Assembly: GCA_902799465.1 (NCBI GenBank)
Contig: CADCAS010000001.1
Span: 1-64,000, forward strand
Direction: 5' to 3'
DNA from: an uncultured Eubacteriales bacterium
GTDB lineage: Bacteria; Bacillota; Clostridia; Christensenellales; Aristaeellaceae
DNA length: 64,000 nucleotides
In this document: positions 24,673-32,157 of the stretch, one piece after another
Numbering within the stretch: position 1 is the stretch's first letter
Layout: every line of letters begins with the position of its first letter
Notes under the pieces: generated by a model
The model's database searches: none
What the model was told of the DNA's origin: nothing
What the model saw: the letters and a program-made list of their open reading frames with translations, nothing else
Program-made: the position numbers and the translations under genes

Positions 24673-26064
24673 TCACGCCCGATGTCCGCCAATCTGGGTG
24701 TTGCGCTCTCTGGCGGTGGCGGCGTCCAGGTAACTCATGCCCTTGAGGATGGCGTTGCCGCCGTAGCGGCTGCGGATCTCCTGGACGGCCCGCTGGATGC
24801 GGGACTCCTGCTCCAGGGCGGCGTAGTCGGTGAACATGTCCAGCTGGACGCATTCGTTGTGGGTGTCGGCGGCGGCGACGCCCAGGCGGCGGACGTACAG
24901 CTCCCGGTCCACCTGGTCATCGAAGGCCCGGAGCACGCCCGCGCGCAGCAGGTGGGCGCTGGCGCTGCGGGTGGGCAGGTGCACGGTGCCCGAGGCGTGC
25001 CGGGGGTGGAGCCGGCCGTAGTAGTCCACCGCCACCGGCCCCCGGTAGTCGCTCCGCTCCATGGACACGGGATCGAACCCCACCCACCAGGTCACCTGCT
25101 CGGTGGTCAGCCCCTTTTTCAGCAGGTCCGCGGCCAGCTGCTCCAGCATCTCCGAGAGGATCAGCCGCGCCTCCGAAAAGGCGTAGGGCCGGGGCAGCAC
25201 CTGGCCCACGGACAGGGAGTGCGCCTTGGGCACGTAGCGCTTGATGTCCTCCATCGTGCAGCTCTCCGCGCCCCAGGCGTGGTCGATCAGCAGCTCTGCG
25301 TCCACGCCGAACAGCCGGTAGAGGAACTCCTCGTCCTCCAGCGAGGTGCGGGCGATGTCCCCCATGGTGAAGATGCCGTACTTCGCCAGCCGCCTGCACT
25401 TGCCCTCGCCGATCTGCCAGAAGGCCGTCAGCGGCCTGACCGGCCACAGCAGACGCCGGTAGCTCGGCTCGTCCAGCGCCGCCATCCGCGCGCCGTTTTC
25501 GTCGGGCGGGGCCTTCTTCGCCACGATGTCCATGGCCACCTTGGCCAGGTACAGGTTCGTGCCGATGCCCGCGGTGGCGGTGATGCCGGTGGCCCGGAGC
25601 ACATCCCGGAGCATCCGCCGGACCATGTGGCGGCAGGGGTCCTCCCCCGCCCGCGCCGCAGCGTCCCGGTACAGGCTCAGGTAGTGGGTCACGTCCATGA
25701 ACACCTCGTCCACGCTGTAGACGTGGATGTCGTCCGGGGCCACATAGGTCAGATAGATGCCGTAGATCAGCGCCGACACCCGCTCGTACTCCGCCATCCT
25801 GGGCGTGGCGATGATGAAGTCGTACCGCCGCCTGTCCCGCGCCTCCGCCAGCCGCACGGCCTGCTTCGCCTCGAACAGCCGCGGGCGGCTGGGCACCCCC
25901 AGCGCCTTCAGGGCCGGGGAAACCGCCAGACAGATGGTGTTGTCGGACCGGCTCTCGTCCGCCACCAGCAGCCGCGCCGCCAGCGGATCCAGCCCCCGCG
26001 CCACGCACTCCACCGAGGCGTAGTAGCTCTTCAAGTCCACGCAAACATACACCGATCCCTCCAC
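24673..26064 (-). CDS. SOS-regulated Y-family DNA polymerase (UmuC/UvrX type)
   Basis: A translesion polymerase of about 463 residues. The N-terminal ImpB/MucB/SamB catalytic part has CVDLKSYYASVECV near residue 7, YSVDEVFMDVT near 115 and TATAGIGTNLYLAKVAMD near 160. The C-terminal IMS-like half ends RERNTQIGGHRA, a tail typical of Firmicute UmuC/UvrX-like proteins. GTG at 26064 is chosen because GAGGGGG lies 7 nt upstream and the promoter places the transcript start near 26080; GTG at 26052 is possible. No YolD-like partner is present. A LexA-type box overlaps the promoter. Confidence 0.9.
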   Translation of the reverse strand: MEGSVYVCVDLKSYYASVECVARGLDPLAARLLVADESRSDNTICLAVSPALKALGVPSRPRLFEAKQAVRLAEARDRRRYDFIIATPRMAEYERVSALIYGIYLTYVAPDDIHVYSVDEVFMDVTHYLSLYRDAAARAGEDPCRHMVRRMLRDVLRATGITATAGIGTNLYLAKVAMDIVAKKAPPDENGARMAALDEPSYRRLLWPVRPLTAFWQIGEGKCRRLAKYGIFTMGDIARTSLEDEEFLYRLFGVDAELLIDHAWGAESCTMEDIKRYVPKAHSLSVGQVLPRPYAFSEARLILSEMLEQLAADLLKKGLTTEQVTWWVGFDPVSMERSDYRGPVAVDYYGRLHPRHASGTVHLPTRSASAHLLRAGVLRAFDDQVDRELYVRRLGVAAADTHNECVQLDMFTDYAALEQESRIQRAVQEIRSRYGGNAILKGMSYLDAATARERNTQIGGHRA

Positions 26065-26087
26065 GCCGCCGCCCCCTCTCACCCCCT

Positions 26088-26117
26088 ATTATAATATCGA
26101 ACACATGTTCTTGTCAA
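26088..26117 (-). promoter_or_regulatory. Promoter with embedded LexA (SOS) box
   Basis: Minus strand TTGACA (26112-26117), 18-nt spacer, TATAAT (26088-26093). The spacer contains AGAACATGTGTTCG (26098-26111), a perfect GAAC-N4-GTTC dyad matching the Gram-positive LexA/DinR box. Placement between -35 and -10 predicts tight SOS repression of the polymerase gene. Confidence 0.88.
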
Positions 26118-26130
26118 GGCCGATTTCACC

Positions 26131-26160
26131 TTGACGCAGCGAAGAATATTTTGGTATAAT
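26131..26160 (+). promoter_or_regulatory. Promoter of the WYL regulator gene
   Basis: TTGACG (26131-26136), 18-nt spacer, TATAAT (26155-26160). It is back to back with the SOS promoter, 13 nt away. Confidence 0.75.
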
Positions 26161-26171
26161 TCGGGAAAGAG

Positions 26172-26304
26172 CAATGGACAATGGAGAATGGAGAATGAAT
26201 GTGGAAATCCTTCGGATTTCTTTTTCCAATTCCCCCTGTCATCCAATAAATCCGAATGGATTTGTCCCGTCATTTTCCATTCTCCCTTATCCATTATCAA
26301 TTCT
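26172..26304. repeat. Heptamer-bordered intergenic element E7 in a 5' leader
   Basis: Left arm 26172-26200 (ATGGACA, ATGGAGA units), right arm 26271-26303 (complement). The interior has a GAAATCC-TTC-GGATTTC hairpin, also seen in E13. It begins about 5 nt after the expected transcription start of the WYL gene and ends 3 nt before its SD, so it makes up nearly the whole leader RNA. Confidence 0.82.
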
Positions 26305-26316
26305 ACGGAGGTTCCC

Positions 26317-27288
26317 ATGTCGAGCAACCGTTCACGAATACTTTTCCTCGCGCGGCTTTTCAGCGAGGAGACGGACGAGGATCACGGGCTGACGCTGTCG
26401 GACGTCAACGGGCGGCTGGAGGCGGCGGGCATGAAGACTGTGACGCGCAAGACGCTGTACGAGGACGTGGAGCAGCTGCGGGAATCGGGGCTGGACATCC
26501 AGGCGGACCACCGGGGCCGGTCCTATTACTACTTCCAGGGGGACCGGGAGTTTGAGCTGCCGGAGCTCAAGCTGCTGGTGGACTCGGTGCAGGCGTCCCG
26601 GTTCATCACGGAGCGGAAGTCGCGACAGCTTATCAAGAAGCTGGAGAGCCTCGCCAGCCGCCACCAGGCCCGGGCGCTCCACCGCCAGGTGCTGATCTCC
26701 GGGCGGGTCAAGAGCATGAACGAGTCCATCTACTACAACGTGGACAAGCTCCACGCCGCCATCAACCAGGATTCCCAGATCCAGTTCCAGTACTTCCAGT
26801 GGGACGTGCACAAGCGCATGGTCCCCCGCCGGGACGGCGCGGTTTACACCGTCAGCCCCTGGGCGCTGATCCTGGACAGCGACAACTACTATCTGGTGGG
26901 CTTCGAGGATGGCAAAATCAAGCACTACCGCGTGGACAAGATGCTGCGCATCAAGGCCACCGGCGTCCCGCGGGAGGGGCGCGAGCACTATCACGCCGAG
27001 GACTACGGCAGCCGCAGCGTGTTCGGCATGTTCGGCGGCCAGGTGACGCGGGTGTCGCTGCTGGCGGAAAACTGGATGGCGGGCATACTCATCGACCGCT
27101 TCGGCGCGGACATTCCCATGGTCCCCGCCGACGAAGGCCACTTCGAGGCCCTGGTCAGCGTAGCGGTCAGCCCCCAGTTCTTCGGCTGGCTGTTCAGCCT
27201 GGGCGAGGGCATCCGCCTCACCGGCCCCCAGCCCGTAGTGAACCAGCTCCGGGCGACGCTGGAAAAGCTGAGTGGGATCTATGAATAG
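26317..27288 (+). CDS. WYL-domain transcriptional regulator
   Basis: A 323-residue regulator: N-terminal DeoR/HTH_11-like winged helix (MSSNRSRILFLARLFSEETDEDHG... with MKTVTRKTLYEDVEQLRESG, residues 1-75), then a WYL ligand-binding domain (about 140-230; SPWALILDSDNYYLVGFEDGKIKHYRVDKM) and a C-terminal extension. WYL domains bind nucleic acids or nucleotides and often control DNA-damage or defence genes. It is divergent from the SOS polymerase, and the two could be co-controlled. ACGGAGG sits 6 nt before the ATG. Confidence 0.9.
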   Translation: MSSNRSRILFLARLFSEETDEDHGLTLSDVNGRLEAAGMKTVTRKTLYEDVEQLRESGLDIQADHRGRSYYYFQGDREFELPELKLLVDSVQASRFITERKSRQLIKKLESLASRHQARALHRQVLISGRVKSMNESIYYNVDKLHAAINQDSQIQFQYFQWDVHKRMVPRRDGAVYTVSPWALILDSDNYYLVGFEDGKIKHYRVDKMLRIKATGVPREGREHYHAEDYGSRSVFGMFGGQVTRVSLLAENWMAGILIDRFGADIPMVPADEGHFEALVSVAVSPQFFGWLFSLGEGIRLTGPQPVVNQLRATLEKLSGIYE

Positions 27289-27290
27289 TC

Positions 27291-27324
27291 AGAGCGCAGG
27301 AACGGCATTTCGTTCCTGCGCTCT
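27291..27324. terminator. Bidirectional terminator (WYL / oxoamine synthase)
   Basis: AGAGCGCAGGAACG-cattt-CGTTCCTGCGCTCT between two convergent genes. The U-tracts are weak but the stem is 14 bp. Confidence 0.75.
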
Positions 27325-27341
27325 GTCATATAAATGGGGCG

Positions 27342-28520
27342 TTATCCGATGGGCTCTGCGAACACCCTTCCGAAGATGTCCAGCGCCTCATCCAGCAGCT
27401 TTTCGTTGAGGGAGGCCATGTAGCTGGTGCGCAGCAGGCACAGCTCGGGCGGCGTGGCGGGCGGAAGGACGGGATTGACGTAGACCCCGGCGTCGTAGAG
27501 CTGGCGGGCGCGAATCAGCGTGGCCTCGGCGGTGTAGGTGTAGATGGGGATGATGGGCGTCTGGGCCTCGATGATCGGTATGCCGCGCGCCTTTAAGCCC
27601 CTGCGCATGTAGGCGGACAGTTCGGACAGCCGGGTCACGATCTCCGGGCGCGCCTCGATGTAGCGCAGAGAGGCCAGCGCGATGGCCGCGGAGGCCGGCG
27701 GTATGGAGGCGGAGAAGATGAAGGGCCGGGAGTTGTGGCGCACATAGTCCACCACCTCGGCCTTGGCCACCAGATAGCCGCCCAGGGAGGCCAGGGACTT
27801 GGAGAAGGTGCCCATGATCAGGTCCACCTCGTCCTCCAGTCCGAAGTGGGACGCGGTGCCGCGCCCGCCCTCGCCGATGACCCCCAGGCCGTGGGCGTCG
27901 TCCACCATCACCCGCGCGCCGTACTTTTTGGCCAGCGCCACGATCTCCGGCAGCTTTGCGATGTCGCCGCCCATGGAGAACACGCCGTCGGTGACGATCA
28001 GGCAGCCTGCGCTCTCGGGGATCTTTTTCAGCTGGATCTCCAGCTCCTCCATATTGGCGTGGCCGTAGGTCAGCATGCGGCCATAGGACAGCTTGCAGCC
28101 GTCGTAGATGGAGGCGTGGTTTTCCTTGTCGCAGATCACGTAATCGCCGTGGCCGACGATGGCGGAGATGATGCCCAGGTTGGACTGGAACCCGGTGGAA
28201 AAGGTGCAGCAGGCCTCCTTGTGCAAAAACTGCGCCAGCTCCGCCTCCAGCTCCAGGTGCAGCCGCAGCGTGCCGTTTAAGAAGCGGGAGCCGGAGCAGC
28301 CGGTGCCGTACTGCTCAAGCGCCTTAAGTCCCGCCTCCTGTACCTCGGAGCAGGTGGTCAGGCCCAGATAGTTGTTGGAACCCAGCATGATGCGCCGCTT
28401 GCCCTCCATGACCACCTCGGCGTCCTGCCGGGTCTCCAGGGCGTGGAAATAGGGATAAAGCCCCTTCTGCCGCAGCTCGTTTGCCAGGGAATACTGATAG
28501 CATTTGTTAAAGATATCCAA
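27342..28520 (-). CDS. Alpha-oxoamine synthase, serine palmitoyltransferase-like
   Basis: A PLP enzyme of about 392 residues joining an amino acid to an acyl-CoA/ACP with loss of CO2 (family of KBL, BioF, HemA and Spt). Visible landmarks: LGSNNYLGLT near 45, YGTGCSGSRFLNGT near 72, VDDAHGLGVIGEGGRGT near 215, and the PLP lysine in GTFSKSLASLGGY near 245. The wording of these blocks resembles bacterial serine palmitoyltransferase more than BioF or KBL. There is no acyl-carrier protein, reductase or biotin gene nearby to settle the product. Start: TTG at 28520 has AAGGAG 11 nt upstream; the GTG at 28532 overlaps that SD. Confidence 0.8.
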   Translation of the reverse strand: MDIFNKCYQYSLANELRQKGLYPYFHALETRQDAEVVMEGKRRIMLGSNNYLGLTTCSEVQEAGLKALEQYGTGCSGSRFLNGTLRLHLELEAELAQFLHKEACCTFSTGFQSNLGIISAIVGHGDYVICDKENHASIYDGCKLSYGRMLTYGHANMEELEIQLKKIPESAGCLIVTDGVFSMGGDIAKLPEIVALAKKYGARVMVDDAHGLGVIGEGGRGTASHFGLEDEVDLIMGTFSKSLASLGGYLVAKAEVVDYVRHNSRPFIFSASIPPASAAIALASLRYIEARPEIVTRLSELSAYMRRGLKARGIPIIEAQTPIIPIYTYTAEATLIRARQLYDAGVYVNPVLPPATPPELCLLRTSYMASLNEKLLDEALDIFGRVFAEPIG

Positions 28521-28645
28521 TGACGTTCTCACTCCTTAATCACACGCAGCAAATATACGGTATGATTATACCACACTGATTCGCAGAATTGAACCAAATT
28601 GGACTTCGGAATGGTAAAATTGTTGTTGAATCGCGGGGCGGGGCA

Positions 28646-28673
28646 TTTACAAATCGTGAAAATGGGGTATAAT
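28646..28673 (+). promoter_or_regulatory. Promoter of the ileS T-box leader
   Basis: TTTACA (28646-28651), 16-nt spacer, TATAAT (28668-28673). Between this and 28521 lies an AT-rich stretch with no gene. Confidence 0.7.
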
Positions 28674-28689
28674 GATATAGGTAATATTT

Positions 28690-28922
28690 ATGCGTTGACG
28701 AGGCATGCCCTCGACATCGGGCGCAGAGCGAGCCGGAGTATGGTGCAAGTCCGGAGGTCCGAGTCCTGGGGAATCCCCTCCGAGCAGCGGGGTCGAAAGC
28801 GTCAGTAGGTCCCGCCGGGCCGCGCCCGGTACAGCGCGAGCAGAGAGAGCGCAAACAATGCGCTAATTTGGGTGGTACCGCGAGCGTCTTCGTCCCAAGG
28901 TGGGATGAGGGCCTATTATTTT
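28690..28922 (+). promoter_or_regulatory. T-box riboswitch, isoleucine specifier
   Basis: A tRNA-sensing leader. Stem I is closed by TGACG/CGTCA and has the AGAGCGAG-GGTGCAAG-type internal motifs. The specifier position reads ATC (28773-28775) followed by CCCTCCGAGC. The conserved T-box TGGGTGGTACCGCG is at 28869-28882. The terminator TCTTCGTCCCA / TGGGATGAGGG with a U-rich tail follows (28887-28921). Uncharged tRNA-Ile would favour the antiterminator and allow ileS transcription. The leader looks fully intact even though the gene it controls is frameshifted. Confidence 0.93.
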
Positions 28923-28937
28923 TGGGGAGGAACGCAC

Positions 28938-31900
28938 ATGTTTGAAAAGGTTTCCACGGCACTTGACTTCCAGCAGCGCGAGCAGGAGGTCATCAGGTTC
29001 TGGAATGACAACGACATCTTTAAAAAGTCCATGGACCAGCGCAAGGGCGCGGACGTATGGACCTTCTTCGACGGCCCGCCGACGGCAAACGGCAAGCCCC
29101 ACATCGGCCACATCGAGACCCGCGCGCTGAAGGACCTGTTCCCCCGCTACTGGACCATGAAGGGCAAGTCCGTCACCCGCAAGGCCGGCTGGGACACCCA
29201 CGGCCTGCCGGTGGAGCTGGAGGTGGAGAAGCTGCTGGGCCTGGACGGCAAGGAGCAGATCGAGGAATACGGCATCGAGCCCTTCATCAAGAAGTGCAAG
29301 GAGTCCGTGTGGAAGTACAAGGGCGAATGGGAGCGCATGTCCGAGCGCGTGGGCTACTGGGCCGACATGGAGCACCCCTACATCACCTATGACAACGACT
29401 ACATCGAGTCCGAGTGGTGGTCCCTCAAGCAGATCGCCGACAAGGGCCTGCTGTACAAGGGCCACAAGGTGGTCCCCTACTGCCCCCGCTGCGGCACCGC
29501 GCTGTCCTCCCACGAGGTCAGCCAGGGCTACAAGGAGGTCAAGGAGCGCTCCGCCGTGGTTCGGTTCAAGGTGAAAGATGAAGAGAACACCTATATCTAC
29601 GCCTGGACCACCACCCCCTGGACCCTGCCCAGCAACGTGGCGCTGTGCGTGAACCCCAGCGAGACCTACGCGAAATTCGACTACGACGGCCGCACTGTCA
29701 TCATGGGCGACGCCCTGATCGAGAAGGTGCTGGGCGAGGGCGTCGAGGTGCAGAACAAGGTGACCTTCCCCGGCAGCGAATTGAAGGGTCTGCGCTATGA
29801 GCCGCTGTTCGACTTCCAGGTCAAGGCCATCGAGGGCGTGGACAACGCCCAGAACGCCTGGACGGTGGTCTGCGACGACTACGTCACCATGACCGACGGC
29901 ACCGGCGTGGTTCATCAGGCCCCCGCGTTCGGCGAGGACGACGCCCGCGTGGGCCGCGAGAACCATATCCCCTTCCTCCAGCTGGTCAACACCCGTGGCG
30001 AGATGACCGAGGTCACCCGCTGGCCCGGCGTGTTCGTCAAGAAGGCCGACCCGATGATCCTGGATGAGCTGGACAAGGAGGGCAAGCTGGTCTCCGCGCC
30101 CTACTTCACCCACGACTATCCCTTCTGCTGGCGCTGCGACACCCCGCTGATCTACTACGCCCGCTCCACCTGGTTCATCCGCATGACCGCCGTGCGGGAC
30201 AACCTGCTCAAGAACAACAACACCGTCAACTGGTATCCCGACAACATCCGCGAGGGCCGCTTCGGCAACTTCCTGGAGAATGTCATCGACTGGGGCCTGT
30301 CCCGCGAGCGCTATTGGGGCACTCCGCTGCCGGTGTGGGTGTGCAAGTGCGGCAAGATCCACGTGGTGGGCTCCCGCCAGGAGCTGAAGGAGCTGGGCAG
30401 CATCGACGGACAGCCCGTGCCGGACGACATCGAGCTGCATCGTCCCTACATCGACGCCGTGACCCTCACCTGCCCCGACTGCGGCGGCGTGATGCGCAGG
30501 ACGCCCGAGGTCATCGACTGCTGGTACGACTCCGGCAGCATGCCCTTCGCGCAGTGGCACTATCCCTTTGAGAACAAGGAGATCTTCGAGGCCAACTTCC
30601 CGGCCAACTTCATCTCCGAGGCCATCGACCAGACCCGCGGCTGGTTCTACACCCTCATGGCCATCGGCACGCTGCTGTTCGACCGCAGCCCCTTCGAGAA
30701 CTGCGTGGTCATGGGCCACGTGCAGGACGCCGAGGGCCGCAAGATGTCCAAGCACCTGGGCAACGTGGTCAATCCCTGGGACGTGCTGCGCCGTGCGCTG
30801 GTACTTCTACGCCAACGGCGCGCCGTGGCTGCCCACCCGCTTCTCCCACGAGCTGGTCAGCGAGATGCAGTCCAAGTTCATGGGCACGCTGTGGAACACC
30901 TACGCCTTCTTCACCATGTATGCCTCCATCGACGACTACCGGCCGGAGGCGCACAGGGCCGATCCCGCCGACTTCACGCTGATGGACAAGTGGGCGCTCT
31001 CCAAGCTGAACACCCTGGTGAAGTTCGTGGACGAGGGCCTGCAGCAGTACAAGATCACCGAGACCGCCCGCGCCATCCAGGCCTTCGTGGACGAGCTGTC
31101 CAACTGGTATGTGCGCCTGTCGAAGTCCCGCTTCTGGGGCAAGGACTGGACCGGTGACAAGAAGGCCGCCTATGAGACCCTCTACACCGTGCTGACCACG
31201 CTGTGCAAGCTGGCCGCGCCCTACGTGCCCTTCATGACCGAGAGCATGTACCGCAAACTGGTGGTGGGCAACGTGTCCGGCGCGCCCGAATCCGTCCACC
31301 TGTGCGACTACCCCGTGGCCGACGAAAGCTTGATCGACGCCCGTCTCGAGGCCGAGATGGAGGAGGTCATGGCCGCGGTGCAGCTTGGCCGCGCCTGCCG
31401 CGCCACCGCCAACATCAAGGTCCGCCAGGCCCTGTCCACGCTGTACGTCAAGGGCGCGAAGCTCTCCGATGCCTGCGCCGCGCTGATCCGTGACGAGCTG
31501 AACGTGGAGGACGTGCAGTACATCGAGGACGCCCGCGCCTTCACCACCTATCAGATCAAGCCCCAGCTGCGCACCCTGGGCCGCAGGTACGGCAAGCTGG
31601 TGCCCGCCATCGGCGAGTACCTCAAGACCGTGGACGGCAATGCCTTCGTGGACGCGCTGGACAAGGACGGCAGCGTGAAGTTCGACGTCCAGGGAAGCGT
31701 TGTGGAGCTGTCAAAGGACGACTGCCTCATCGCCCCCGCCCAGAAGGAGGGCTTCGTCTCCCAGAACGAGAACGACATGACCGTGGTCATCGACACCAAC
31801 CTGACCCCGGCGCTGATCGAGAAGGGCTATGTCCGCGAGGTCATCTCTAAGCTCCAGACCATGCGCAAGGAGGCCGGCTTCGACGTGGTGGACCGCATCG

Positions 31901-32076
31901 CCGTGACCTATCAGGCCAGCGATACCCTCGCCCCCGTCCTCGCCCGCAACGCCGAGACCATCTCCGCCGCCGTCCTCGCCACCGCCTTCGCCCAGGCCGA
32001 GGCGCCCGCCGACGCCTACAGGAAGGATTGGAACATCAACGGCGAAAAGGCCACGCTGAGCGTGAAGAAGAACTAA
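28938..32076 (+). pseudogene. ileS: Type-2 isoleucyl-tRNA synthetase, frameshifted
   Basis: Two adjoining frames together encode a near full-length type-2 (eukaryote-like) IleS of about 1045 codons. Frame 1 (from 28938, SD GGGGAGG) carries PHIGH near residue 54, the [11 protein letters not shown] editing-domain motif near 225 and [18 protein letters not shown] just before 30788. Frame 2 resumes at 30790 with [15 protein letters not shown] and continues to a TAA at 32074. Relatives have about six residues (like DKQGAD) between DVL and AVRW, so 17 nt appear lost. As read, translation ends at 31157 with a foreign tail and no anticodon-binding domain. For an essential gene this means a sequencing/assembly error, a very recent mutation, or a second ileS elsewhere. 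Confidence 0.88.
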
Positions 32077-32090
32077 AACAAGCGACAGTT

Positions 32091-32122
32091 AACGGCGGCC
32101 CCGCGATTGCGGGGCCGCCGTT
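32091..32122. terminator. Terminator after ileS
   Basis: AACGGCGGCCCCGC-gatt-GCGGGGCCGCCGTT, a 14-bp stem 14 nt after the ileS stop; it also faces the convergent WG-repeat gene. Confidence 0.85.
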
Positions 32123-32157
32123 GTGTTATGTGATAAGAACTTTTTACCTCATCAGTC

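Noticed and set aside
24673-26064. The Y-family polymerase as plain DinB (Pol IV)
   Set aside because: The C-terminal RERNTQIGGHRA tail and the LexA box fit the UmuC/UvrX group better than DinB.
30770-30800. Programmed ribosomal frameshift in ileS
   Set aside because: No slippery heptamer is seen and about six conserved residues are missing, which a frameshift would not explain.
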